Assembly (NCBI RefSeq): GCF_000002235.5
Contig: NW_022145605.1
Span: 35,308,579 to 35,372,578, forward strand
DNA from: Strongylocentrotus purpuratus
Lineage: Eukaryota; Echinodermata; Echinoidea; Camarodonta; Strongylocentrotidae
Length of the DNA stretch: 64,000 nucleotides
Reading direction: 5' to 3'
In this document: positions 60,601 through 64,000 of the stretch, in pieces
How positions within the stretch are numbered: position 1 is the first letter of the stretch
Layout: every line of letters begins with the position of its first letter
Translations under genes and position numbers: made by a program
The notes under the pieces: model-generated
Told to the model about the DNA's origin: nothing
What the model saw: the letters and a program-made list of their open reading frames with translations, nothing else
Database searches by the model: none

Positions 60601-62840
60601 CATGAAGCACCTCCATCACTTTGGCAGTGATTATTCTAAAGTGCACAAAGTGGGCTTCTCCTTGTTTAAGAGATCTGTGAATATTTGGGGGTTAATTTTT
60701 TGGTGTGTGCTAACTGCAAACTGGTATTTTTGTCTTATAATGGAATTTCTCAAAATAGCAACTGACAAAGAGTCAGCTACTGCAATTACTGTTGATTTTC
60801 TGTCCATGGTAATTATAGAATGTGAGACAATCATACAGATGCATGTTAGATGCTGCTTGTAAGTATCAGATGCATGTTATAGTCATATTTTTGGTTATTA
60901 TCATCACCAATTAAAATGGAAGATGAATGCAGCATCTGCCCCCTCCCCCAATGAGTAGTTTTGATGGCTGTACAGAAAGTGAATTAGTCCTAACAAAAAT
61001 CTATCTGTTATTTCTTTTGTCTTTTTACCTGATTGCAGGTTCATGACTCGTATGGGGCTTTCAGGTCGCAGAATCTTAACCTCAGGATGTCCTTGGAACT
61101 CAAAGGGCCTAAGGTAACTGGATTATATGAATTTGTAGTTTATTTTTTAAAGAGTAGCATTGTCAGTTACCAAACTGCTTTCCACATGGGCCCTGTTGGT
61201 CTAAACAATAATACGATTAAAGATTGAAATTATACGGATTGGTTGCTAAGTTAATAATAATATTCAGTTCTTGTATAGCGCATATTAAAGTTAACGTCCC
61301 TATGCGCTTCCAAAGAGCTTCAGGAAATTATTACCCTAGCTTTAGCTCTGGCAGCCATTATCAGCGCACAGTGCATTTCAAGGAATAATCCTACCTGGTA
61401 CCCAATTACCTCACCTGGGTTGAGTGTGGCAAATGTAGATCAATGTCTTGCCAAAGGACATTAGTGCCGCGGCCGGACTCGAACCGCGGACCTTGTGATC
61501 CATAGTCTTGTGACATATCTTCTTTTCTTCTTTTTTTCTTCAATAAAATCATCTTTATTCAATATTGCTTGTGACTTTGCAAAAACATAACGAATCATAT
61601 GACATATCCACTCGACCTTGACACCTCTACATATCTCTCTATACGTGATTGCACGAAAGTACATTTGTATACCCTGTTTGTACTTAATAGAAGGAAACTT
61701 TAGAATAGAACTGTGGGGAAAATGTAGCAAGTGTAAATATAATAACTCTGATTATAGCTCATTGCCTACAAAATTGATATCAAACCTCTGAGAATGAGAG
61801 AATTCAAGACTCAATGGGTTAAAATATACAGTCAAACCTGCTTTAGTGACCACCTGTCTACAAAGACCACATTTTTTTGTTTCCCTTGAAAATGGTTTCC
61901 CATTAAAACATGTACTAAAGGATCCAGTTTTCAAAGACCACTTTTTGTGTTTCCCTTGGGTGGTTGCTATAGACAGGTTTGACTGTACATGACACTGTTT
62001 TGTGGTGGACACTTTTATGTACCGATAATAAATCAATGCTGTATTATTTCTTTGAGCAGGATGGTGAGGAAGAAGACCCTCCAGCCTGCCTGTTCTACAG
62101 TAGTACCATGAGATGGCTTCAGAACTTTCAGGTTTGTGGATGGCATGAATTAATGAATGGGAGAATGTGAACTTCTGTTTGAGGAGGTGGAATCTGGAGG
62201 TTAAATATACATTGTGTAGGGTGAAGGCTATGATGATTGAATTCTTTTTGTACGATTGATTGATGGGCGGATAGACTGATTGTTTGGTTTACTTGAATGC
62301 AAACATGAATGAGTAAATGAATGCATGCATGAATAGCTGACTGGATAAATGGATGGGTGGGTGGATGGATCGATGGAAGGAAGGAACAGTAAAAATTGAT
62401 TAAGAAGTGCCAGGAGGAGAATTTAGTTTATAAGAAAAGCTAAATTTTCCTGAAAACCTTTTGTGAGAATATACTATTCTAGTCATACCGATAGAGTGAT
62501 CTCATACAAGGAGATTAACTGATTAGATTGTTTGTTAACATGAATGTTTTCTCCATCTATCAAACAGTCCTGCACCCTTGGTAATGTTACAAGACTGACC
62601 AGGTTAACTGATAAGATTGTTTGTTAACATGACGCTTTTCTCCATCTATCAAACAGTCCTGCACCCTTGGTAATGTTACAAGACCGACCAGGTTAACTGA
62701 TAAGATTGTTTGTTAACATGACTCTTTTCTCCATCTATCAAACAGTCCTGCACCCTTGGTAATGTTACAAGACCAACCAGGAGAGGGAGACTCTTCAACA
62801 ACACAGTAACAAAGAAGGTTCCGCTCAGTAGACACTTCAA
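27942..62840 (+). CDS. BLTP2: BLTP2/KIAA0100 (hobbit), 5' 37 exons, 3' end outside window
   Basis: Bridge-like lipid-transfer protein 2, a repeating-beta-groove protein anchored in the ER and acting at ER-plasma membrane contacts (Drosophila hobbit; FMP27/Apt1 in fungi, SABRE in plants). Thirty-seven exons, all phase-compatible, give about 1,379 codons of a protein of about 2,200 in vertebrates. Residues ~4-21 form one hydrophobic segment (YFLLYLFLITLLFVVLS), the N-terminal ER anchor. Signatures: LEIEFPDQYDF, KKIEELYISLEKKNIEIFLK, LWCRMVRGHVKQFSLKLRDY, the GFWDK-type motif PLPFWDKVRLLFHG, DPYNTTE, VRTASKYDD, VHDSYGAFRSQNLNL, and TRPTRRGRLFNN. Early exons are small and diverged but follow the human order. 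Exon 37 ends two bases into a codon; the next exon is beyond 64000. Exon 15 has a Ser/Pro-rich insert absent from the human protein. Confidence 0.95.
28719..29064. repeat. Homopolymer-rich block with GC palindrome
   Basis: C/A and T-runs (28719-28790), A/T-runs (28940-29005), then a 26-nt perfect palindrome at 29039-29064 centred on GCGCGC. GGAACGCGTGGCGC occurs twice. In BLTP2 intron 1, with a TGCCAACCCTTACGAATAAT element end at 28850. Confidence 0.8.
29205..29325 (+). CDS. BLTP2: BLTP2 exon 2
   Basis: Residues 22-62: SKVLSKVLKKSISIEYFGFF then SLKSIAIQLPKSSI, matching the vertebrate stretch ending in FRFFWIQNVSLKF. First strands of the lipid groove. TTTCAG acceptor, GTAAGT donor. Confidence 0.9.
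29326..30824 (+). other. BLTP2 introns 2-3, no recognised elements beyond fragments
   Basis: A 30395-30480 segment matches 12870-12960 (CATAATTGCATGTCTCTATG; GGAAATGGTGCACTGGGTT), a dispersed fragment. Otherwise nothing seen. Confidence 0.55.
30031..30080 (+). CDS. BLTP2: BLTP2 exon 3
   Basis: Residues 63-79: EIDCIWISWRLFNSQQL, matching VEIDNLWISSKLLSHDL. TCTGTCACAG acceptor; donor GTAAGT. Confidence 0.9.
30825..30943 (+). CDS. BLTP2: BLTP2 exon 4
   Basis: Residues 79-119: HPMALHIGDVRVRAELSQEE, then a Pro-rich loop PPMRPPSHPGPTQPRS. The first half matches HYVALCFGEVRIRTDL. Confidence 0.88.
31562..31617 (+). CDS. BLTP2: BLTP2 exon 5
   Basis: Residues 119-137: GISKFISSSLPSLLQYGAQ, a diverged counterpart of FSPSLLKIFCQLF. 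Donor GTACGT; phase 0 exit. Confidence 0.82.
31988..32106 (+). CDS. BLTP2: BLTP2 exon 6
   Basis: Residues 138-177: LTSFHIEAVNVMLLGAMGTD then SLLHVTVNDTSLIGQAANE, matching FSIHVDAINIMVL...LWHIQISRSRFLLD. Confidence 0.9.
32175..32262 (+). repeat. CT microsatellite after BLTP2 exon 6
   Basis: Pure CT with a few TCTAT breaks, about 70 nt inside the intron and not at an acceptor. Confidence 0.9.
33083..33146 (+). CDS. BLTP2: BLTP2 exon 7
   Basis: Residues 177-198: LVSAHFSSKQLSLRMLRSAK then P, matching LICEVSLCKINSKVLKSG. CTTTTTTTCCAG acceptor. Confidence 0.88.
33530..33795 (+). repeat. Degenerate 16-bp minisatellite
   Basis: About 16 units of a 15-16-mer like GACCAAATGGGNATTA (for example GACAAAATGGGCATTA, GACAAACTGGGAATCA). 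In BLTP2 intron 7. No coding or hairpin structure. Confidence 0.85.
33947..34033 (+). CDS. BLTP2: BLTP2 exon 8
   Basis: Residues 199-227: includes ASVSIKVSTQIDLVARVLT, the counterpart of LSLALDLCLKVGISSRHLT. Phase 0 at both ends. Confidence 0.87.
34034..34754 (+). other. BLTP2 intron 8, nothing recognised
   Basis: AT-rich, no repeat family or ORF that I can identify. Confidence 0.55.
34755..34800 (+). CDS. BLTP2: BLTP2 exon 9
   Basis: Residues 228-243: TLFIEVGSPNITIYDG, counterpart of AITVDVWTLHAELHEG. Donor G|GTAAGT. Confidence 0.85.
35486..35814 (+). mobile_element. TTAA-flanked inverted-repeat element family B, copy 1
   Basis: Ends AGGGGAAGTTCACTC and GAGTGGACTTCTCA, flanked by TTAA 35482-35485 and 35815-35818. 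Inner arms also pair (CAAATTGGCAA with TTGCCAATTTG). No transposase ORF. Confidence 0.88.
35917..35973 (+). CDS. BLTP2: BLTP2 exon 10
   Basis: Residues 243-262: FLPTALTRVSKAAPVVIP. Low similarity, assigned from good splice sites, matching phases and an open frame. Confidence 0.75.
35985..36200 (+). repeat. AAT/GATAAT microsatellite
   Basis: Mixed ATAATAATG and GATAAT runs in BLTP2 intron 10, next to the LINE tail and likely its extended A/T tail. Confidence 0.8.
36307..36591 (-). pseudogene. LINE reverse-transcriptase C-terminal tail
   Basis: A 94-codon open frame on minus with NRNLRSSQKSLFTIPSN, then SFQVASAGLWNKLPEYIK. This is the RSF-SVAAP-LWNSLP signature at the C terminus of CR1/L2-type non-LTR retrotransposons. 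5'-truncated, in BLTP2 intron 10. Confidence 0.8.
37131..37222 (+). CDS. BLTP2: BLTP2 exon 11
   Basis: Residues 262-292: QEEFVDAPSTIMPENPLTQK then LKIITRKFPE. The start of the LPDQVKVKMENT-like segment. Long T-run before GCAG. Confidence 0.87.
37690..37765 (+). repeat. CT microsatellite forming BLTP2 exon 12 acceptor tract
   Basis: (CT)n interrupted by TTT, running directly into TTCAG at 37765. Confidence 0.92.
37766..37824 (+). CDS. BLTP2: BLTP2 exon 12
   Basis: Residues 293-312: EACLDIKEASWQIVLQGGQR, corresponding to VKMENTSVVLSMNSQKR. Its polypyrimidine tract is a CT microsatellite (37690-37761). Confidence 0.87.
38161..38448. mobile_element. 288-bp palindromic element (BLTP2 intron 12)
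   Basis: Arms of about 130 nt: GTAATGTCATCAAATTTAAT pairs with the far end ATTGAATTTGATTACATTAC, and CAATAGTCAGAATGTGAATT pairs with AATTCGCATTCTGACTATTG. It ends 66 bp before exon 13. Confidence 0.88.
38515..38639 (+). CDS. BLTP2: BLTP2 exon 13
   Basis: Residues 312-354: SLQFNTKSVILTSQLASRDG then IVCSQNGDLVLPPITCHLTC, like LTWTLKLLQFLYHRD...MAQMSTELLLEDGLLL. It starts 67 bp after a large palindromic element. Confidence 0.87.
38657..38945 (-). mobile_element. SINE family 2-related remnant
   Basis: AATTATAATAATCTGAATTT tail, CTAAACGCTTTACAG, then ATGAATGCCTTGCCAAAG. The head is missing. Confidence 0.6.
39052..39826. mobile_element. TTAA-flanked 775-bp element, piggyBac-like ends (family C)
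   Basis: Terminal inverted repeats CCCTTACTGTACTGGG and CCCAGTACAGTAAGGG directly inside TTAA 39048-39051 and 39827-39830. Beside each end is a G8-9/GCCTGGGAGGC/C8-9 block that is itself palindromic. The CCC start and TTAA target fit piggyBac. No long ORF, so non-autonomous. Confidence 0.9.
40202..40269 (+). CDS. BLTP2: BLTP2 exon 14
   Basis: Residues 354-376: VDIMNANSTKLLRVTSLKTY then LL, counterpart of RQRIVCLNSLKASVQ. Donor CTG|GTGAGT. Confidence 0.87.
40667..40765 (+). pseudogene. Decayed upstream copy of BLTP2 exon 15
   Basis: After an ATGCAG acceptor the sequence reads RCIQVGVELQCGHSLYN and closely follows the first ~80 nt of exon 15. The copy then diverges and reaches TGA at 40763-40765. 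No matching donor was found. Splicing to it would truncate BLTP2 after about 408 residues. Confidence 0.85.
40795..41066 (+). CDS. BLTP2: BLTP2 exon 15 (with Ser/Pro-rich insert)
   Basis: Residues 377-467. VNERCVQVGVELQRGHSLYD then EILFWAGWIMETIAL, matching [28 protein letters not shown]. A low-complexity run of Ser, Arg and Pro follows, then KLSPTPLLSSPQQL. Its first ~100 bp exist as a decayed copy just upstream (40667-40765). Confidence 0.92.
41571..41757 (-). mobile_element. TTAA-flanked element family A, copy 2
   Basis: 187 bp between TTAA 41567-41570 and 41758-41761, reverse orientation to copy 1, in BLTP2 intron 15. Ends AAGC and GGGGCT, with high similarity to copies 1 and 3. Confidence 0.9.
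41830..42018 (+). CDS. BLTP2: BLTP2 exon 16
   Basis: Residues 467-530: DWESWQHFCLPVDLDLNLSD then LSCQVSCQEVPQCAVRLATL; groove strands of the ISNVNISIQLGDTPPFALG region. Good phases. Confidence 0.88.
42705..42831 (+). CDS. BLTP2: BLTP2 exon 17
   Basis: Residues 530-572: GSMHSEQLYLLVGESVRTPS then TRHVWGTVCAIEALDAK, matching the MHVWGEALVLDSF element. A DR1-bearing repeat begins 44 bp after its donor. Confidence 0.9.
42875..43674 (+). mobile_element. Helentron/DINE-like element, copy 3
   Basis: In BLTP2 intron 17. Ends match copy 1 (ATGCCTCC start; GGAGGCATCATTTTCGACTG and CTAG end). It has about four more diverged core units; DR1 sites are intact near 43055-43080 and decayed further on. It preserves the empty form of the site where copy 1 carries a TTAA element. 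Confidence 0.8.
43974..44142. mobile_element. Hairpin element before BLTP2 exon 18
   Basis: Arms TACAGTAGGCTTG / CAAGCCTGCTGTA and GAGTCCTGAAAAGGACTCTC with its reverse complement. ATTAACAGGTTC occurs just left (~43911) and right (~44152). A one-armed relative is at about 1980-2090. Confidence 0.85.
44249..44504 (+). CDS. BLTP2: BLTP2 exon 18
   Basis: Residues 573-658: MDLSQLLVDVECSVHSLQLE, SPSLHLIIQHVLKTMVDLR, and HRFALRLDDFNAFFTSSIKG, the counterpart of [22 protein letters not shown]. Confidence 0.92.
44552..44858. mobile_element. Inverted-repeat element GGGTGTTTCACAAAGATCC
   Basis: Ends GGGTGTTTCACAAAGATCC and GGATCTTTGTGAAACACCC with nested AAGTTGAACTTA-type arms. Located 47 bp after BLTP2 exon 18. 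Confidence 0.85.
45250..45356 (+). CDS. BLTP2: BLTP2 exon 19
   Basis: Residues 658-693: SLLVHMDVIEMTSGTTESMS then AVDGLKFLIIKKETK, matching [25 protein letters not shown]. Confidence 0.9.
45390..45664 (-). mobile_element. tRNA-derived SINE, family 2, copy 1
   Basis: Minus strand head GTGGTCAAGTGGATACGTC (A-box) and GCGGTTTGAGTCC (B-box); a body ending in a TATAGCGC motif and TAATAATG tail. In BLTP2 intron 19. Confidence 0.82.
45788..45995 (-). mobile_element. tRNA-derived SINE, family 1, copy 4 (diverged)
   Basis: ACCTGACTGCTATAG, CAGGGGACCTACAG and AATGAGCCAAATTGCC follow the order of copy 1. The B-box is decayed. Confidence 0.65.
46173..46259 (+). CDS. BLTP2: BLTP2 exon 20 (weak donor)
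   Basis: Residues 694-722: VLNCQKYAKLPEGLLQVKEV then STQYAAAEK. Donor is GTCATG, weak at +3, but reading on meets a stop at once and the phase fits exon 21. Confidence 0.78.
46260..47192 (+). other. BLTP2 intron 20, nothing clear
   Basis: A short (AAAT)n at 46686-46706. The 46620-46680 segment is reminiscent of LINE tails (GGGCCCCATGGAAGACCAC) but too short to call. Confidence 0.5.
47193..47304 (+). CDS. BLTP2: BLTP2 exon 21
   Basis: Residues 723-760: NMTVQLPEGIKASWDTSSHM then TVYHHVKELQAFANELKG, matching [22 protein letters not shown]. Confidence 0.9.
47909..48056 (+). CDS. BLTP2: BLTP2 exon 22
   Basis: Residues 760-809: a Ser/Thr/Pro linker, then INAVMKVRLVEFHYKLSSKH, the counterpart of [21 protein letters not shown]. 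Confidence 0.88.
48580..48793. mobile_element. hAT-like small element with telomere-like core
   Basis: 214 bp flanked by GTCTGTGC (48572-48579, 48794-48801), an 8-bp duplication. Inverted ends share GACATTTGCTCC and CGACAATTGCTCC. The core (48635-48702) is degenerate TTAGGG repeats. The duplication length fits hAT; no ORF. Confidence 0.88.
48888..49002 (+). CDS. BLTP2: BLTP2 exon 23
   Basis: Residues 809-847: NFVQAKELYLVKEGSKVLKV then TSTEVILGFDDYHLFVVK, aligning with FITLAAESVSLSR...GFDGNSIFNFKEV. Confidence 0.9.
49107..49490. mobile_element. TTAA-flanked inverted-repeat element (family D)
   Basis: Ends AGGTAAAGACCAGT and ACTGGTCTTTACCT, between TTAA 49103-49106 and 49491-49494; 384 bp, in BLTP2 intron 23. 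No ORF of note. Confidence 0.88.
49859..49950 (+). CDS. BLTP2: BLTP2 exon 24
   Basis: Residues 848-878: AACIEKLVDHPQLLEDRMSF then SHLQSTTNRA plus TG of a Trp codon completed by exon 25, matching ILHRNPFPALQTLRNRVW. Confidence 0.9.
50455..50860 (+). repeat. ~127-bp tandem duplication (BLTP2 intron 24)
   Basis: TACATTACAGGATGAAAT at 50477 and 50604, and GTGAAAACTACACCATAAAT in both units. The second unit is split by the 151-bp element. Confidence 0.88.
50648..50798. mobile_element. 151-bp inverted-repeat element inside a tandem duplication
   Basis: Ends AGGCGGTATCACACAGA and TCTGTGTGACACTGCCT. It interrupts the second unit of a ~127-bp duplication; the first unit (50455-50581) shows the uninterrupted AAATACCAGCCTTGCTAG. 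Confidence 0.85.
51347..51427 (+). repeat. CT microsatellite forming BLTP2 exon 25 acceptor tract
   Basis: TCTTTCTCTC-type run, then TCATTCATAG at 51427. Confidence 0.9.
51428..51497 (+). CDS. BLTP2: BLTP2 exon 25
   Basis: Residues 878-901: GIFMRSLEIEFPDQYDFADN then YTE, near-identical in type to FGSVSVEFPYQYDF. CT-rich microsatellite acceptor. Confidence 0.95.
51913..52005 (+). CDS. BLTP2: BLTP2 exon 26
   Basis: Residues 902-932: IINIRKWLKLLHPKKRVGEE then KLYADILIRAQ. The KWLK core is conserved. Phase 0 at both ends. Confidence 0.93.
52670..52930 (+). pseudogene. LINE C-terminal tail, decayed, with ATT tail
   Basis: Frameshifted signature (TLGDS...APKVWNNLP), followed by AAATGCGCTATATAATTTATT and (ATT)n. 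The tail runs into the exon 27 acceptor TATTATGCAG. Confidence 0.7.
52935..52994 (+). CDS. BLTP2: BLTP2 exon 27
   Basis: Residues 933-952: VIKIQMNDDPFEVKIGDNYE, matching SWVFLDDVFEVKLHDNYE. Preceded by an ATT microsatellite and a LINE remnant. Confidence 0.94.
53499..53595 (+). CDS. BLTP2: BLTP2 exon 28
   Basis: Residues 953-985: LIKDERAESEHRRELLDNKV then EGLKRNHGQFLP, matching [23 protein letters not shown]. A TTAA element begins 12 bp after the exon. Confidence 0.95.
53607..54146 (+). mobile_element. TTAA-flanked inverted-repeat element family B, copy 2
   Basis: About 540 bp. Ends AGGGGAAGTCCACCC and GGGTGGACTTTCCCT between TTAA 53603-53606 and 54147-54150. Long arms (for example TTGTGATCAATCAAA with TTTGATTGATCACAA) would fold into a hairpin. 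Confidence 0.9.
54151..54340 (+). mobile_element. TTAA-flanked element family A, copy 3
   Basis: 190 bp between TTAA 54147-54150 and 54341-54344. Shares its left TTAA with the neighbouring family B element. Confidence 0.9.
55064..55274 (+). CDS. BLTP2: BLTP2 exon 29
   Basis: Residues 985-1055: KKIEELYISLEKKNIEIFLK, RSQRLYASTPRRKVLMTLTL, ISALADESMNGRESILRHM. Among the most conserved parts of BLTP2. Confidence 0.97.
56119..56291 (+). CDS. BLTP2: BLTP2 exon 30
   Basis: Residues 1055-1113: STLWCRMVRGHVKQFSLKLR, DYPLNMWQIGDWHWWGKLVG, AEQTGPPR. Partial copies of its second half follow in the intron (56340-56540). Confidence 0.96.
56340..56540 (+). pseudogene. Two partial intronic copies of BLTP2 exon 30
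   Basis: 56351-56455 repeats the second half of exon 30 (DYPLNMWQIGDWHWW region) with few changes. 56478-56535 is a third, shorter and more diverged copy. Neither has an acceptor, so both look like inert tandem duplicates. Confidence 0.88.
56930..57028 (+). CDS. BLTP2: BLTP2 exon 31
   Basis: Residues 1113-1146: KREGLVKISEPWQDVKVTRS then MPPLKFFHDMTT, matching [20 protein letters not shown]. Confidence 0.95.
57076..57945 (+). repeat. 870-bp GAT-rich satellite with higher-order structure
   Basis: (GAT)n with GTTGGCTATGATGACGATG and AAGGAGTATGGTGTTGATG recurring about every 50-90 bp, plus a (GTT)n block (57634-57686). Long Met/Asp or His/Gln/Ile frames here are repeat artefacts. In BLTP2 intron 31. 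Confidence 0.92.
58062..58328 (+). CDS. BLTP2: BLTP2 exon 32 (GFWDK-type motif)
   Basis: Residues 1146-1235: AYGPSMEPAWGQVNLAMNLL, PSKPLPFWDKVRLLFHGRLT, then DPYNTTEQLDWEWSDIYLDW. PFWDK is this protein's form of the GFWDK motif that names the Fmp27 domain. Confidence 0.97.
58650..58990 (+). pseudogene. LINE C-terminal tail, decayed
   Basis: Translated pieces TLGDCAFSCITPHLWNDLAL and SVAVCKVLLKMHLFSGTFG match the same LINE signature. Ends in an ATT-rich tail just before BLTP2 exon 33. Confidence 0.75.
59025..59121 (+). CDS. BLTP2: BLTP2 exon 33
   Basis: Residues 1235-1267: FLIKGNLDIFVRTASKYDDV then RLIHLPKFRW, matching FVFKGDLDINVRTASKYDD. A LINE tail lies just upstream. Confidence 0.96.
59804..59900 (+). 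CDS. BLTP2: BLTP2 exon 34
   Basis: Residues 1267-1299: IGIEWLTNGDCNDHHSIMPC then APDKVPAHSITQ, matching LDLQWLCHGNPHDHHSV. Confidence 0.95.
61039..61113 (+). CDS. BLTP2: BLTP2 exon 35
   Basis: Residues 1300-1324: VHDSYGAFRSQNLNLRMSLE then LKGPK, matching [21 protein letters not shown]. Confidence 0.96.
61253..61628 (-). mobile_element. tRNA-derived SINE, family 2, copy 2, with nested insertion
   Basis: Same body (TTGTATAGCGCAT, CATTTCAAGGAATAATCC) and head (GGTTCGAGTCCGGC). Interrupted by ~80 bp flanked by TGACATATC (61511-61519, 61600-61608). Confidence 0.85.
61520..61599 (-). mobile_element. Short retroposed 3' end inside a SINE
   Basis: On minus: GAATAAAGATGATTTTATTG followed by an A-rich tail, inside a 9-bp duplication. 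Looks like a polyadenylated RNA 3' end inserted by retrotransposition; source unknown. Confidence 0.65.
61827..61990. mobile_element. ACAGTCAAACCTG inverted-repeat element
   Basis: Left ACAGTCAAACCTGCTTTAGT, right AGACAGGTTTGACTGTA. Repeated ACCACCTGTCTACAAAGACC inside. Decayed relatives at about 23345-23490 and 13570-13740. Confidence 0.75.
62060..62131 (+). CDS. BLTP2: BLTP2 exon 36
   Basis: Residues 1325-1348: DGEEEDPPACLFYSSTMRWL then QNFQ, matching ILLYSSTLRWMQNF. Confidence 0.95.
62513..62745 (+). repeat. ~89-bp tandem duplication of BLTP2 exon 37 acceptor and start
   Basis: Units start near 62513, 62603 and 62692. Each holds ACTGATTAGATTG or ACTGATAAGATTG, a CT-rich tract, CAAACAG and the exon start TCCTGCACCCTTGG. 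Acceptor AGs end at 62567, 62656 and 62745. The first two copies run into ACCAG|GTTAAC, a possible weak donor. Confidence 0.93.
62746..62840 (+). CDS. BLTP2: BLTP2 exon 37 (last in window)
   Basis: Residues 1349-1380: SCTLGNVTRPTRRGRLFNNT then VTKKVPLSRHF plus two bases, matching [21 protein letters not shown]. It is the third of three tandem ~89-bp copies of its acceptor and first ~35 nt, and the only one with the full exon. Confidence 0.95.
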
Positions 62841-62883
62841 GTAAGAATTCAAATTATGGAATATTTAGTATTTAATAATATAA

Positions 62884-63095
62884 GGAGTTAGGCACGAAGG
62901 CAAAGCGGTAGAGCAAGTGGTCCTACGGGATGTCCCAGGTAACCAATTTGATGGGCTAGTACCCTTTGGTAAGGCATTAATCCTCATTACCAATTCTTTT
63001 AGAGAGGACTTCAAGCAGTTGGTCCCCTGGATTCTTACTTACAAGACTTCACATGCTGTCTTAGCAGTCAGGTAAAACAAACAAACAGAAAAACA
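62884..63095 (+). mobile_element. tRNA-derived SINE, family 1, copy 3
   Basis: Head AAAGCGGTAGAGCAAG, body with CCCTTTGGTAAGGCATTAA and CTGTCTTAGCAGTCAGGT, and an AAACAAACAAAC tail. In the last visible BLTP2 intron. Confidence 0.85.
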
Positions 63096-63424
63096 ACACA
63101 ACAAAATATTTTTTGGTGAATATTTGATAGCTTGTATATGTCCAATAATTTTTTGCCAAGTTTTAGCCAAACTCATATACACTGTTCAATACACTGCTCA
63201 AGTCAGATGAAAGGTTTTAATCAAAAATTAATTATTGTTTAGATATACATGTACACATGTACCAATTGCCAGTGCTATCTGTAGTGATGAATAGAAGCAT
63301 TTTTATCAATACATATAATACTGCTGATGTCGTTGTTGTTGTTGATGTTTGCAGTTACTGCTTCATCGTGAGTTACATTCTATTGTCTCTCATTGTACTT
63401 GTCTTCATTTTGCATTATACATAC

Positions 63425-64000
63425 AGTGTGAGTCAAAAAAAGTTAACACCTAGAAAATTGCTGATTATTTTAAAAATCATCTATGAACAGTAAATGATTA
63501 TACATCTTATGAAAGAGTGTTTAATCCCAAATCATTTGGTATCATTTTTGTGTGGTATGTGTTCACGCTTGGATGAACACGAAGCATTGTCTGCGAGAGT
63601 GCAAAAATCGATTTGCACCAAAGTTGCTTATGTGATGTTTGAATAAAACAATCGGGATTTGACTATTATTTCGGTCTTTGCAGATCCAAATAACATCCCG
63701 AACAAAATTAATCATGCCACACATATCAAATATCGAATATCAACGTACATTTGTGTGTGTGTGTGTGTGTGTCTGTGAATTTGCTTCTGCAAAAAGCATA
63801 TCCAATGCATTTCATTTGATACATTCAATTCATTCTCTCACTCCGCTAATCCCAATATAATACATGCTGTAGGCATCACTTTGGCGCAAGTCGATTTTTG
63901 CACTCTCGCAAACAATGCCTCATGTTCATCTAAGCGTGAACACATACCACACAAAAATGATACCAAATGATTTGGGATAAAACACTTTTTCATAAGATGT
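63425..64000. mobile_element. Long inverted-repeat DNA transposon remnant, cut by window end
   Basis: GAGTCAAAAAAAGTTAACACC resembles a mariner/Tc1-type end. 63504-63620 (ACATCTTATGAAAGAGTGTT... GTGCAAAAATCGATTTGC) is mirrored by 63885-64000, ending ATAAGATGT. The middle contains a GT microsatellite (63751-63774). Confidence 0.8.

Noticed and set aside
63354..63367. Possible next BLTP2 exon after TTTGCAG (TTACTGCTTCATC then GTGAGT)
   Set aside because: Splice sites and phase are acceptable, but the encoded NYCFI has no counterpart after KKVPLSRHF in BLTP2; probably chance.
1..64000. CRISPR arrays, operons, prophage or bacterial mobile systems
   Set aside because: The repeats lack CRISPR spacing, and the window is intron-rich animal DNA with spliced genes.

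Overview
Animal nuclear DNA from a marine invertebrate, most likely an echinoderm and probably a sea urchin. The reasons are compact exons in long AT-rich introns with GT-AG sites, proteins close to vertebrate orthologues, tRNA-derived SINEs, LINE tails, and many short inverted-repeat elements. The species call is an inference from repeat style and protein similarity. No bacterial, viral or organellar genes were seen.

Three protein genes fill the window. (1) The 3' end of a SUDS3/SDS3 gene (Sin3-HDAC corepressor subunit) lies on + at about 410-8192; its 5' exons are off the left edge. (2) A complete THOC5 gene (THO/TREX mRNA-export complex) lies on - from ATG 27808 to stop 11194: 16 exons, every phase compatible, 700 codons. 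(3) The 5' part of BLTP2/KIAA0100 (bridge-like lipid-transfer protein, 'hobbit') lies on + from ATG 27942: 37 phase-compatible exons, about 1,379 codons, running off the right edge. SUDS3 and THOC5 converge, with 3 kb between stop codons. THOC5 and BLTP2 are head to head with only 133 bp between start codons, so they probably share a bidirectional promoter; it holds a GC box and a CTCF-like motif.

The rest is introns and one intergenic gap, full of mobile DNA. Three members of one Helentron/DINE-like family (811-1860, 6421-7784, 42875-43674) have fixed ends, a terminal stem-loop followed by CTAG, and a core of tandem ~151-159 bp units. The units carry direct repeats of AGGTCA spaced by one base (DR1, the RXR/HNF4/COUP-TF half-site arrangement). 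At least eight elements of five families sit in TTAA duplications, one with a visible empty site in a paralogous repeat. A 450-bp family with CAGACCTGCCAACC-type ends and 6-bp duplications occurs twice, once inside a SINE. There is also an 8-bp-duplication element with a telomere-like core, several large hairpin elements, two SINE families and three LINE 3' tails.

BLTP2 contains three separate partial exon duplications, each including or abutting splice-site sequence (40667-40765, 56340-56540, 62513-62745). CT microsatellites form the polypyrimidine tract of three acceptors in the two long genes.
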